55,076 nucleotides of DNA from Candidatus Polarisedimenticolaceae bacterium (GCA_021647945.1 JAKITT010000012.1:1-55076), one strand, 5' to 3'; shown: positions 41,153 to 49,581, counted from the stretch's first letter. Notes: a model not told the origin generated them from the sequence alone. Made by a program: numbers and translations.

Positions 41153-42157
41153 ATGAAGTTTATACCGCTATTTATCCTACTGTTTTGTAGCCTAATGAAT
41201 CCCGCTGGGGCTGCCGTTAAACTGAAGATTGCCACCCTGCTACCCGATGGCACTGGCTTAATGAAAGCGCTGCGCACAGCGGGTAAAGAGATCAAAACAC
41301 GCACCGATGGCCGGGTGAAAATGCAGTTCTATCCTGGCGGTGTGATGGGCAACGACAAGAGTGTTATGCGCAAAATCCGCGCCGGTCAGTTGCATGGTGC
41401 GGCGCTATCATCCAGCGGTGTTGCCACCCTCTACTCCAATGCACAGATCTACAGCCTGCCATTCACCTTCCGCTCAACTGATGAAATCGATTATGCGCGG
41501 CAGCAACTTGATCCACAGCTGATTGCCGGTTTGAAAGAGAAGGGGTTCATCAGTTATGGCCTAATGGATACCGGGTTTGCCTACATTATGAGCAACACGC
41601 CCATCCGCCTGCTGGATGATCTGAAAGGCCAGCGCATCTGGGCGCCCGATACCGATAAACTCAGCCGCACCGCCTTAGAGACTGTCGGCATTTACCCCAT
41701 CTTACTGCCACTCACCGATGTGCTCACTGGCCTGCAAACGGGTCTCATTGATACCGTGACGATCCCCCCTATTGGTGCCATTGCGCTTCAGTGGCACACT
41801 CAAGTTAAATATGTCACTGATCTGCCGCTGCTTTTCTCCTATGGCACACTGCTGATCAAAGAGCGGGCACTCAAGCGGATCAATGAGGGTGACCGGGCAA
41901 TCATCAGCGAAGTGATGGTTAAAGTGGCCAAAACCATCGATCAACAGAATCGTAAAGATAATATTCAAGCCACCAAGGCGCTGGGTAAGCAGGGCATCGA
42001 GTTTGTTACTCTCACCGATGAACAGAAGCAGGATTGGTGGTCAAAAGTGAGTGGCGTGACGCTTGATATGCACAATAATGGCTCGCTTAAGCTCTCACTC
42101 TACGAGCAGTTGTTGCAACTTTTAGATGACTACCGCCAGCAACAACCGACCCCATAA
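41153..42157 (+). CDS. TRAP transporter substrate-binding protein (DctP family)
   Basis: A periplasmic solute-binding protein of 334 residues with a signal peptide (FIPLFILLFCSLMNPAGA|A). The DctP fold is recognised from LKIATLLPDGTGLMKALRTAGKEI, KMQFYPGGVMGNDKSVMRKIRAGQLHGAALSS, the LPFTFRSTDE phrase and LKGQRIWAPDTDKLSRTALE, whose Arg is at the position that binds a carboxylate in family members. The ligand, probably an organic acid, cannot be named. Upstream is the TatT lipoprotein and downstream the cupin and permease genes. The subgroup with TatT differs from C4-dicarboxylate DctP. Confidence 0.92.
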   Translation: MKFIPLFILLFCSLMNPAGAAVKLKIATLLPDGTGLMKALRTAGKEIKTRTDGRVKMQFYPGGVMGNDKSVMRKIRAGQLHGAALSSSGVATLYSNAQIYSLPFTFRSTDEIDYARQQLDPQLIAGLKEKGFISYGLMDTGFAYIMSNTPIRLLDDLKGQRIWAPDTDKLSRTALETVGIYPILLPLTDVLTGLQTGLIDTVTIPPIGAIALQWHTQVKYVTDLPLLFSYGTLLIKERALKRINEGDRAIISEVMVKVAKTIDQQNRKDNIQATKALGKQGIEFVTLTDEQKQDWWSKVSGVTLDMHNNGSLKLSLYEQLLQLLDDYRQQQPTP

Positions 42158-42175
42158 GCAACACTGGAAGCTATC

Positions 42176-42499
42176 GTGACCATCGACAACCTCTTCAGCC
42201 ATCTACCCCACTTAACAGAGAGTGAAGAGTTTGAAACTCTGCTGCAACAGGAGAACATTAAGATTGAGCGAATCGTCAGCTCCCCCACTCCCGACAGCGC
42301 CTTTCAGAATCAGAAACATGATGAGTGGGTGGCCCTTCTACAGGGTAAAGCGGTACTGGAGAGCAACGGAAAACAGCACAATTTAGCGCCCGGCGACCAC
42401 CTCTTCATCCCTGCGGGCACACCGCACCGCGTACTCTCCACAAGTGATGAACCCTGCGCCATCTGGTTGGCCGTACATATCTACCCGACTGAACCATGA
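42176..42499 (+). CDS. Small cupin-domain protein within the TRAP operon
   Basis: A 107-residue cytoplasmic protein with one cupin barrel. The metal-binding motifs are recognisable: HDEWVALLQGKAVLE (motif 1 with His and Glu-like residues) and PGDHLFIPAGTPHRVLS (motif 2 with the final His). The substrate is unknown; small cupins of this kind include isomerases, oxygenases and ligand sensors. It starts at GTG 42176, 18 bp after dctP, and overlaps the dctQ start by four bases, so it is translated as part of the transporter operon and may modify or sense the imported solute. The weak ribosome-binding site makes the exact start less certain. Confidence 0.78.
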   Translation: MTIDNLFSHLPHLTESEEFETLLQQENIKIERIVSSPTPDSAFQNQKHDEWVALLQGKAVLESNGKQHNLAPGDHLFIPAGTPHRVLSTSDEPCAIWLAVHIYPTEP

Positions 42500-42999
42500 T
42501 CAGCAAAAAGAGCCTCCAGCTCTTCCTCCATTTTCGTAACCTACTGCACTGCCTAGAGAAAAGCATCCTGGCCCTGCTACTCACCATCATGATACTGCTG
42601 GCAGCGCTACAGATCGTGATGCGCAACATCTGGGACAGCGGCCTGCCCTGGGCCGACCCAAGCCTGCGCACCATCGTACTCTGGCTGGCGATGATGGGCG
42701 CTATGGCTGCCACCCGTGACCACAGTCATATCCGTATCGATCTACTCAGTCGCTTTCTGCCGCCACGGGCAAAGCGGCTCAACAACCGCATTACCGATCT
42801 ATTTACCGGCCTCATCTGCGCACTTCTGGCATGGCATGGGGCACGCTTTGTCTACTTTGAGTGGCAAGATAACATGATGATATTTGATAACATCCCGGCC
42901 TGGTACGCCGAAGCGATCATCCCGATTGGTTTCGGCATCATGGCCATTCGTTTCCTACTTGATGCGCTGCTGGGTGAATATTGGCAGGAGAGAGGCTAA
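42496..42999 (+). CDS. TRAP transporter small permease (DctQ family)
   Basis: A membrane protein of 167 residues with four hydrophobic helices, including ILALLLTIMILLAALQIVMRN and LRTIVLWLAMMGAMAATRDHSHIRID. The conserved xxHIRIDL segment after helix 2 is typical of DctQ. It pairs with the large permease encoded directly downstream and receives substrate from the DctP protein. It overlaps the cupin gene by four bases and dctM by one base. Confidence 0.92.
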   Translation: MISKKSLQLFLHFRNLLHCLEKSILALLLTIMILLAALQIVMRNIWDSGLPWADPSLRTIVLWLAMMGAMAATRDHSHIRIDLLSRFLPPRAKRLNNRITDLFTGLICALLAWHGARFVYFEWQDNMMIFDNIPAWYAEAIIPIGFGIMAIRFLLDALLGEYWQERG

Positions 43000-44273
43000 T
43001 GCTCGTCACCCTGCTATTGATCCTATTCGCACTGCTGGGTGCGCCGCTATTTGCGGTGATCGCTGCGGGCGCATTGTGGGGATTTTATAGTGCCGACATT
43101 GATCTATCCGCAGTATTGATTGAGTTCTACCGCATCGCTGAAATGCCGATTCTCATCGCCATTCCACTCTTCACCTTTGCCGGTTACCTGCTCAGTGAGA
43201 GCAAAGCCCCGCACCGTTTAGTCGAGATCACCCGCGCCCTGCTCGGCTGGATGCCCGGCGGTCTCGCACTGGTCTCACTGGTCGCCTGCGCCATGTTTAC
43301 CGCCTTTACCGGTGCCTCGGGTGTCACCATTGTCGCCCTCGGTGCCCTGCTCTACCCTGCCCTAAAAGAGTCCGGTTACAGCGAAAATTTCAGCCTCGGC
43401 CTGGTCACCACCTCCGGCAGTCTTGGCCTGCTCTTCGCTCCGGCGCTGCCGTTGATTCTCTATGCCGTTGTTGCACAGCAGCTGGGGATTGGCGGCAGCA
43501 TCACCATCAATGATATGTTCCTCGCCGGTGTACTGCCCGGACTGTTGATGCTGGTACTGCTGGTGGCCATGAGTCTCTGGTCCGTGCGTAACAAGCAGCT
43601 CACCCCCTTTTCAGCCAAAAAAGCGCTGCATGCGATACGTGAAGCCGCTTGGGAGTTGCCGCTGCCATTTGTCGTACTCGGCGGCATCTATGGGGGATTC
43701 TTTGCCATCTCTGAAGCGGCCGCCATCACCGCACTCTATATTCTGGTAGTGGAGGTCTTCATTCATCGTGAAATCTCACTAAAACAGCTGCCCGATGTGA
43801 TGCGCGAGTCGATGCTGATGGTGGGTGGCATCCTGATCATTCTGGGCCTCTCCCTCGCCTCGACCAACTACCTCATCGATGCTGAGATCCCCACACAGCT
43901 ATTTGACATCGTCAGGGAGCACGTCTCCGACAAACTCACCTTTCTGCTGCTGCTCAACATCTTTCTATTGGTGTTGGGCACCATGCTCGACATCTTCTCC
44001 GCACTGGTGTTGATCGTACCGATCCTGCTGCCCATCGCCATCGGCTACGGCATTGATCCGGTACACCTCGGCATCATCTTCCTCGCCAACATGCAGATCG
44101 GCTACTTCACCCCACCCGTCGGCATGAACCTCTTTATCGCCAGTTATCGTTTTAATAAACCGGTGATGCAGCTCTATGTCGCCACACTACCTTGGTTCTT
44201 CATCCTGTTTGGTGCGGTGTTGATCATCACCTACTGGCCTGCACTCTCACTGATGCTGCCTGGCCGAAGCTGA
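42999..44273 (+). CDS. TRAP transporter large permease (DctM family)
   Basis: The transport channel subunit, 424 residues with about twelve hydrophobic segments. Family motifs include IPLFTFAGYLLSES, ACAMFTAFTGASGVTIVALG, LVTTSGSLGLLFAPALPLI and MQIGYFTPPVGMNLFIASYRF. It couples sodium or proton gradients to uptake. The frame is open from TTG 42981, but the ATG at 42999 with GGAG/GAGAGG upstream is the better start and overlaps the dctQ stop by one base (TAATG). It is the last gene of the TRAP operon. Confidence 0.93.
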   Translation: MLVTLLLILFALLGAPLFAVIAAGALWGFYSADIDLSAVLIEFYRIAEMPILIAIPLFTFAGYLLSESKAPHRLVEITRALLGWMPGGLALVSLVACAMFTAFTGASGVTIVALGALLYPALKESGYSENFSLGLVTTSGSLGLLFAPALPLILYAVVAQQLGIGGSITINDMFLAGVLPGLLMLVLLVAMSLWSVRNKQLTPFSAKKALHAIREAAWELPLPFVVLGGIYGGFFAISEAAAITALYILVVEVFIHREISLKQLPDVMRESMLMVGGILIILGLSLASTNYLIDAEIPTQLFDIVREHVSDKLTFLLLLNIFLLVLGTMLDIFSALVLIVPILLPIAIGYGIDPVHLGIIFLANMQIGYFTPPVGMNLFIASYRFNKPVMQLYVATLPWFFILFGAVLIITYWPALSLMLPGRS

Positions 44274-44532
44274 CATATTGAGTTAAGCCTTACCGAGCCA
44301 TTGATCTATTGCTGAACTTACTACCATCAGTAGTAACCAACAGACTAAGGAACGCTTTATAAAAAAACTAAAAGAGTTGTTAAGCCGATATGAAAAAGGT
44401 GTAGAACGAACAGCAGAGAAAAATGATCCCCATTAAGGAACCTTTGAATATACCTGACTGAAACCTATACCAAGTCGAGATTAATACAATTAAACACCAA
44501 TAGAATGTTAGAAGAACTGTGGAGAAAAGGAT
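44274..44532. other. AT-rich gap before the metallopeptidase gene
   Basis: No gene is supported here. Base composition shifts to AT-rich relative to the TRAP genes on its left, marking the left edge of the accessory island. The ribosome-binding site of the next gene (AAAAGGAT) ends just before its ATG at 44533. I see no clear promoter or terminator by eye. Confidence 0.5.
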
Positions 44533-45549
44533 ATGGCAAATAATTACACGGACCAAGTTTATAAGAAAGCTCAAAATGTTGCGACTAATCATAAATACAA
44601 TAAAGACTGGCAAGATTTTGTATCAACCAAACTCCAATTAAAGGGGCTACTGGCGACCGACGGACTGGCGGAGACTTATGTTGCTGGTTTGGACAAGTTG
44701 CGTGAGAAACTGGAGGCTTCCACCAAGGGTACCAATGCGGCTAGTAGTGTCGGAGCTGCAATTGTGGCTGCAGCTGAGCAAGGAGATCCCGCAAATAAAT
44801 GGAATGAGCGTGCCGCAACCCTGAAGATGCTTAAACATCTGTATCGATGGTCAAAGCGGGGGGCACAGAACATTTGGATCTATTCTCCTCCCAAGGACTA
44901 CAGTAAGTGGATATTCGAACAGGTATCGGGAAATGCAACATCTGTTACAACCCTGCTAGATAAAGAGGAGGAAATCTATACGGATGCTGACAAAAAGGTA
45001 ATGGGCGAAGCCTTGCAAACAGCACTTAAATGTTCGCTGAAGGTGGAAATCTTACTCGCTAATCCGAGTGAAGCCACCCTCAATGTAGTCAAACGCTGGT
45101 TCGCAGATTCATCCACTACCAAGAATCAAGTAAAAGCAGATGCAGCCACACTTCTGGCCGGATTCAAGAAGATTACCAATGTCTGCAACTCAAATACGTT
45201 GATCTTTCCAGATGACCCCAATGATCGAAAAAGCATGACTAAGTATGGCGGTCTCTATGGTAGCGTATGGCCTGGTGGCGAGGGCAAGTTTCCAGTCATC
45301 TATCTTGCTGGAGCCTTCAAGGCTGCAGGGGCTTCGGGAAAACTGTGGCTTTGTGCACAGACGATAATTCACGAGGCATCCCATCTCAAGGTGAGTACCG
45401 AAGATAAGCGCTACGACACAAGAGGACTAAAACCTAGCACTGCATTTCCGCATGCTAATGCTATTGTCAACGCCGACAGTTGGGGATACTTCTGCATTGA
45501 TCTCTGCGGCCATCTCTCTGAAAGTGACCGAAACAATGTGCTCAAATAG
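44533..45549 (+). CDS. M35-like (aspzincin) zinc metallopeptidase
   Basis: A 338-residue protein with a C-terminal catalytic domain. HEASH at 280-284 supplies two zinc-binding His and the catalytic Glu. STEDKRY (288-294) matches the GTxDxxY-type aspzincin motif, giving Asp291 as third ligand. NADSWGYF (313-320) matches the conserved NAD-aromatic segment that follows. These features together fit deuterolysin or peptidyl-Lys metallopeptidases (M35). The first 220 residues are helical and unrecognised. There is no signal peptide or membrane segment, unusual for this mostly secreted family. A small protein gene follows after 38 bp, probably in one transcript. A toxin or effector role with that protein as inhibitor is an inference. 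Confidence 0.75.
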   Translation: MANNYTDQVYKKAQNVATNHKYNKDWQDFVSTKLQLKGLLATDGLAETYVAGLDKLREKLEASTKGTNAASSVGAAIVAAAEQGDPANKWNERAATLKMLKHLYRWSKRGAQNIWIYSPPKDYSKWIFEQVSGNATSVTTLLDKEEEIYTDADKKVMGEALQTALKCSLKVEILLANPSEATLNVVKRWFADSSTTKNQVKADAATLLAGFKKITNVCNSNTLIFPDDPNDRKSMTKYGGLYGSVWPGGEGKFPVIYLAGAFKAAGASGKLWLCAQTIIHEASHLKVSTEDKRYDTRGLKPSTAFPHANAIVNADSWGYFCIDLCGHLSESDRNNVLK

Positions 45550-45587
45550 TAGCCTGAATTCTATTCACAGATTACCGGAGTAATAAT

Positions 45588-45917
45588 ATGCCAAAGATGA
45601 GTAAGAGGATGGGACCAGTACCTGTGGAACCGGTTACGATAGATGGCCTACGCATTGAGGTGGTCCATTGGGGATCTGTCTTGGGTGTCGAGCAAAACGG
45701 TGGTTATTTGCACGCCATTAACGTAACAAGCGAAGAGTCTGCATGGACCCTGCAAGTATACAAAATCGAATACGATCCAAACAAGGAGATGGATGTTCAG
45801 GATGTCTTTATTACCTCTTTGTCTTTAACTGAAGGGGGGCTCGAGGTAACTGATGAACTGGATCGCCATTATTTGGTTGATCTGCAAAACAAGGAAGTCA
45901 CTCAACTGACTCCCTGA
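45588..45917 (+). CDS. Small protein paired with the metallopeptidase (unknown family)
   Basis: A 109-residue protein without signal peptide, rich in beta-type sequence (GLRIEVVHWGSV, WTLQVYKIEYDP, QDVFITSLSL, DELDRHYLVDL). I do not recognise a family. ATG at 45588 follows CGGAG at a good distance. It lies 38 bp after the metallopeptidase and is probably cotranscribed. About half of some 100 aligned residues are identical by eye to the convergent lipoprotein at 46043-46510. Cytosolic location beside a protease gene suggests an inhibitor, immunity protein or chaperone, but nothing in the sequence proves this. Confidence 0.72.
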   Translation: MPKMSKRMGPVPVEPVTIDGLRIEVVHWGSVLGVEQNGGYLHAINVTSEESAWTLQVYKIEYDPNKEMDVQDVFITSLSLTEGGLEVTDELDRHYLVDLQNKEVTQLTP

Positions 45918-46042
45918 ACAATGATTTTAATTTGCACCTGAATCACAATACGCTTCAAGCGGACTCCTTGACTCAAAAGTTAGGATAACCCGCTTGAGCA
46001 GCAACTTATTTGATTTTTAACTGAATCAGCCTCGTTAGCATC

Positions 46043-46510
46043 TCAGCGGTGATGCACATCACGCGTCACTGGGTTTACAAGAAATTCACGCCCCAGTTCA
46101 TCGACAACCGCCAGGCTGCCATTGGAAAGGAGCTGCACTCTGGTGATAAAAACATCCTGAGTATCCCGCTCACGGCGGGGATCGTAATCAGTACAATAGA
46201 CTTGTAACAACCAACGCTGTTTGCCGCTTGTTTGGTCATAAGCGGCCAAATATCCACCATTTTGACCCAATTCAATGTCTTGAGCCCAGTGCACCACCTC
46301 AATGCGCAGGTCGCTTATAGTTACTGGGGCCACCGGTATCGGACCAGCTCTTTTTGCAGACTTCTCAGAGACAAGTGAGTGTTTATCATCCAAACCTTGG
46401 GCAATCTCTTTTGCTAATGCGCAACTGCTGAGTATGCTCCCCATGAGCAGGATGGAAAACACCACCAGATTCCTGGGACAAGTCAACATTTCCCCTTGCT
46501 TCATAGCCAT
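46043..46510 (-). CDS. Lipoprotein paralogue of the 109-residue partner protein
   Basis: A 155-residue protein with a hydrophobic signal (VVFSILLMGSIL) and lipobox LSSC (Cys30); the residues after Cys are Ala-Leu, not Asp, which predicts outer-membrane sorting. After a linker the domain KRAGPIPVAPVTISDLRIEV, then QNGGYL, DYDPRRERDTQDVFIT and VVDELGREFLV, parallels the protein at 45588-45917 closely. It is convergent with that gene across a 125-bp gap. ATG at 46510 has GGGAG seven bases upstream. The same fold in cytosol and envelope would suit protection against one protease on both sides of the membrane, an inference. Confidence 0.75.
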   Translation of the reverse strand: MAMKQGEMLTCPRNLVVFSILLMGSILSSCALAKEIAQGLDDKHSLVSEKSAKRAGPIPVAPVTISDLRIEVVHWAQDIELGQNGGYLAAYDQTSGKQRWLLQVYCTDYDPRRERDTQDVFITRVQLLSNGSLAVVDELGREFLVNPVTRDVHHR

Positions 46511-46556
46511 TATGTTTCTCCCTAAGTGTCATGCTCTGAGCTTCCTAAACACCTAA

Positions 46557-46714
46557 GGAACCTCTGATTAAGTCTGGTTGGAATTAGACTGAGATGAAAT
46601 TGTTCCGATTTGTATCGAAGTGAGCTGGAATAGTGACTCTATTGTAGCGATCTTCGGGACAAATCGGGGCAATTTCAGCCAGCCTAAAACAATCATGACT
46701 TGATCAGAGGTTCC
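46557..46714. repeat. MITE-like palindromic element, copy 2 (158 bp), with target duplication
   Basis: Terminal inverted repeats GGAACCTCTGATTAAGTC and GACTTGATCAGAGGTTCC enclose a palindromic interior matching the element at 8164-8355 in the opposite orientation. CTAA lies directly on both sides (46553-46556 and 46715-46718), a 4-bp target duplication of the YTAR kind known for IS5-group elements. No coding capacity. It marks the right flank of the metallopeptidase island. Confidence 0.82.
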
Positions 46715-46758
46715 CTAACGGCATTACACTACTAACGCAAACCAATAGGAATCGTAAC

Positions 46759-46881
46759 ATGAGTGGAAAATACTATTTAGAAGAGCCTCTATCAACCAAG
46801 GATATGAAGGAAGCAACAATAGAGAGAGAAAATATCTATCAGAATATACATTCTCCTCTGTTACAAGTGACGGGATCCTAG
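46759..46881 (+). CDS. Possible 40-residue protein
   Basis: A short frame beginning MSGKYYLEEPLSTKDMKEA, with AGGA eight bases before the ATG. The composition is protein-like (charged, amphipathic helix), but there is no homologue I recognise, and it lies in AT-rich DNA next to a MITE-like element. It could be a gene fragment or chance. The rest of the stretch to 47006 holds nothing else I can support. Confidence 0.25.
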   Translation: MSGKYYLEEPLSTKDMKEATIERENIYQNIHSPLLQVTGS

Positions 46882-47006
46882 CTAACCAGCCGAACTCGAA
46901 CATCTGCACAAACCAGAAGTTCACCTGGCTCTTAATTAGATGATACAGCTTGAATATTCACCACAAAAAACTTCAATGGCATTTTCTATGGTGTAACTAC
47001 AGCGAG

Positions 47007-47705
47007 CTACATTTTTCGTGGAATTGCTGCTATCCGCTGCAACCCCGGTATCAACTCAGAAAAATCCTTAATCGCAGGAAAAGTATTTATCTGACGAGAT
47101 GGTTCCTGACTGTCAGGTTTGGTGATAGCTAAAAGCCAGTTGAAACCGTAATTTTTGGCAGAAGTAAGCACCGACAAACTATCATCAACAAACAGGGTAT
47201 GACGTGGGTCAAAGGGCTCTATCCGCTGCAACTTGCGCCAAAAGCTAGGGTCCTCTTTGGCTACGCGTAGATCATGTGCGCAGATCACCGCATCCAAGTG
47301 ACCCGCTAGCGGGGTCCGGTCCATCTTTAGCTGTAATGCCTTTTGGTGGGCATTGGTGACCAGGACACGTCGTTTCCCCGCCTTTTTCAGCAGCTCAAGA
47401 AACTCCAGCACATGGGGGTGCACAGCAATAAGATGCTCTACCTCCTCTTTTAGCAGCGCAATATCCAGGCCGAGTGAGTCACTCCAGTGGTCAATACAGT
47501 ACCACTCCAGTCGCCCCTCCATCTTTTTGTAACGCCCCAGCACCTCCTGTTTCGCCGCCTCAAACTCCAGGCCATGCAGCTCGGCATAACGGGTCGGCAC
47601 ATGGTGCATCCAGAAGTGGGAATCAAAATGGAGGTCGAGCAGAGTGCCATCCATATCAAGAAAAACACGCTCTACCTGCCGCCAATCTACATGGGGTAAC
47701 TTCAC
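47007..47705 (-). CDS. yrfG: GMP/IMP nucleotidase, HAD family (YrfG-like)
   Basis: A haloacid-dehalogenase-fold phosphatase of 232 residues that in E. coli dephosphorylates GMP and IMP. The catalytic motif is LDMDGTLLD, with nucleophile Asp17 and acid/base Asp19. Motif II is VLVTNAHQKAL, motif III the Lys in RVAKEDPSFW, and motif IV LFVDDSLSVL. The cap region (FWMHHVPTRYAELHGLEFEAAK) matches the YrfG group. It is on the minus strand, 49 bp downstream of the DUF4124 gene. Confidence 0.9.
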   Translation of the reverse strand: MKLPHVDWRQVERVFLDMDGTLLDLHFDSHFWMHHVPTRYAELHGLEFEAAKQEVLGRYKKMEGRLEWYCIDHWSDSLGLDIALLKEEVEHLIAVHPHVLEFLELLKKAGKRRVLVTNAHQKALQLKMDRTPLAGHLDAVICAHDLRVAKEDPSFWRKLQRIEPFDPRHTLFVDDSLSVLTSAKNYGFNWLLAITKPDSQEPSRQINTFPAIKDFSELIPGLQRIAAIPRKM

Positions 47706-47753
47706 TCTCTACACCTCTAAAAAAACCCTAACGTCACAACACATCAGGGCTGA

Positions 47754-48161
47754 CTAACAAAACTCTCTTAAATAGGATTCGTGCCGCGTTCGCTTGGCAC
47801 GCAATCGGTCACCTGCTGCTGCTTTGTAACCACGCCGTAGTTTACTCTCAACCTGTTCTAAATTCTGCTCGGCACGCCAGCAGGATTTATCTTGCTGACG
47901 TTTTTCACGCGCCTGTTTAGCAGTAGAGGTTGATGGCCCTTTTTTAGTCACTTTAGCCCTCTTTTTCACCACCTTAGGCGGCACCCAGCCAACGCGGTTA
48001 TCTCTCACCTCAACCAGATCTTGCCGACCTGTAAGACAGCTCGTCTGCTGGAACGCTATGTTGCCCTGCGCATCAACACAACGGTAGAACTGTGGAGCCG
48101 CTTGCAGCGCCTGGCTAAAGATGAGAAATAGACAACAATAAGCGGCACGTAAAACCGTCAT
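47754..48161 (-). CDS. DUF4124 domain-containing exported protein
   Basis: A 135-residue protein with a signal peptide (VLRAAYCCLFLIFSQALQAA) followed by the DUF4124 signature APQFYRCVDAQGNIAFQQTSC. The C-terminal half is basic and helical (KRAKVTKKGPSTSTAKQARE) with two further cysteines. It is probably periplasmic; the family has no assigned function, though it is common in gammaproteobacterial envelopes. I use the ATG at 48161 rather than the TTG at 48167 because GGAG lies at a suitable distance. Confidence 0.8.
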   Translation of the reverse strand: MTVLRAAYCCLFLIFSQALQAAPQFYRCVDAQGNIAFQQTSCLTGRQDLVEVRDNRVGWVPPKVVKKRAKVTKKGPSTSTAKQAREKRQQDKSCWRAEQNLEQVESKLRRGYKAAAGDRLRAKRTRHESYLREFC

Positions 48162-48305
48162 AATCAAACTCCATGTAAATATAGCCTCCTTCTATGCAAT
48201 GTAACCTCTTGCTCTCAATTAACGCAATAGCTACAGCGGCTCAAGAAAAGCTGGCATAAGCCGATAGCAGGGAAGCGATAGAATCAGCACCAGTACGGGT
48301 AGATC

Positions 48306-49424
48306 ATGCCAAACCTAGAGATTCAAAACCGGAAACTACGACAGCGGCTTGCCGAGCTCACCAGCGATGCCGAGCATAACGATCGGGTGCTACAGCGTTT
48401 CCACGAACGTGAGCTTGAGTTACTCACCAGCGAAAGCCTGCCCGAACTATTGCTCAGCCTCACCGAGGGGCTTAAAAGCTCTTTTAACGTTGAAACTGTC
48501 ACTCTAATTCTGCATGACCCTGATCATGAGCTGCGCCATCTTCTACACAATACGGGCACCCCGGCTGAGGCCTTTCCACATGTCCAGTTCATTGATAATT
48601 TTGACACTCAACACACCATCTGCACCACGCTAGAACACCCCTGGCTTGGCCCCTATCTTAGCCCAGAGCACGACCAGCTATTCCCATCCTGTCCGAGACT
48701 ACAAAGCGTCGCACTGGTGCCAATCATCCGGCATAAGAGACTGCATGGCACGCTCAACTTCGGCAGCAGCAGCATGGATCGGTTCACCCGTCACCACGCC
48801 AGCGATTTCCTCCACCGGCTCGCCACTATTGGTGGCGTCTGCCTTGAGAATGCGACCAATCATGAACGGCTGTTGATTACCGGTATGACCGATGCACTCA
48901 CCGGCCTGCACAACCGGCGCTATCTTGATCGTCGCCTGGGTGAGGAGGTCTCACGCACCCAGCGATACCATCAACCACTCAGCTGTATCTTTGTCGATGC
49001 CGATCACTTTAAACGGGTCAATGACAACTATGGTCACGCCGCTGGCGATGCAGTACTTAGAGAGATCTCTAGCCGTATCCGTAGCTGTCTGCGCGCCAGT
49101 GATATCGCCGTGCGCTATGGTGGTGAGGAGTTCTGCCTTGTTCTGCCACAGACCTCACTATTTGATGCGAAGCGTCTGGCAGAGCGTATCCGCCTGAAGA
49201 TTGCCGCTGAGCCAATACCCACCGACAGGGGGCTTCCACTTGAGATCACCATCTCACTCGGTGTAAGTGAGATACCAGAGAAGGTGTCGGCCCAGCAGGG
49301 CGACAATCTGGGTGAGGCGCTGATCGCCAATGCCGATGCGGCACTTTATGAAGCTAAAGAGGGTGGCCGCAACCGGGTCGCCTGCCGTGTGAGTGATGAC
49401 TATTTGATGATGGCCAATAGTTAA
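48306..49424 (+). CDS. Diguanylate cyclase with N-terminal DUF484/GAF domain
   Basis: A cytoplasmic 372-residue protein predicted to make cyclic di-GMP. The N-terminal helix and GAF-like DUF484 region (LRQRLAELTSDAEHNDRVLQ, then LILHDPDHELRHLL and VALVPIIRHKRLHGTLNFGS) precede a GGDEF domain (about 195-360). The active-site loop is GGEEF at 272-276, and an inhibitory I-site RASD at 263-266 is correctly five residues upstream. DALTGLHNRRYLDRRL and VDADHFKRVNDNYGH are the usual substrate and metal segments. All catalytic residues look intact, so the enzyme should be active. It is monocistronic. Confidence 0.92.
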   Translation: MPNLEIQNRKLRQRLAELTSDAEHNDRVLQRFHERELELLTSESLPELLLSLTEGLKSSFNVETVTLILHDPDHELRHLLHNTGTPAEAFPHVQFIDNFDTQHTICTTLEHPWLGPYLSPEHDQLFPSCPRLQSVALVPIIRHKRLHGTLNFGSSSMDRFTRHHASDFLHRLATIGGVCLENATNHERLLITGMTDALTGLHNRRYLDRRLGEEVSRTQRYHQPLSCIFVDADHFKRVNDNYGHAAGDAVLREISSRIRSCLRASDIAVRYGGEEFCLVLPQTSLFDAKRLAERIRLKIAAEPIPTDRGLPLEITISLGVSEIPEKVSAQQGDNLGEALIANADAALYEAKEGGRNRVACRVSDDYLMMANS

Positions 49425-49435
49425 ATCTAAATAAC

Positions 49436-49581
49436 AACTATTCAGCTCACCTGTTGTTTCAGGCTGTAGGGTGGGATTTATCCCGCCTGTGGTGTCGAAA
49501 TAAAACCATGTGGCTCAATTTGCCTCCGCTGGCGGGATAAATCCCGCCCTACAGAGATCTTTTCAAGGGTGCTGAATAATT
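49436..49581. repeat. REP-like long inverted repeat
   Basis: The core arms are TGTAGGGTGGGATTTATCCC.. at 49465-49487 and its complement at 49531-49553. Each arm is itself palindromic around GGGATTTATCCC or GGGATAAATCCC. Outer pairing AACTATTCAGC (49436-49446) with GCTGAATAATT (49571-49581) extends the structure. The GGCGGGATAAATCCCGCCCTACA type is a well-known dispersed gammaproteobacterial repeat. It lies just after the diguanylate cyclase gene and may act as its 3' end. Confidence 0.75.
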
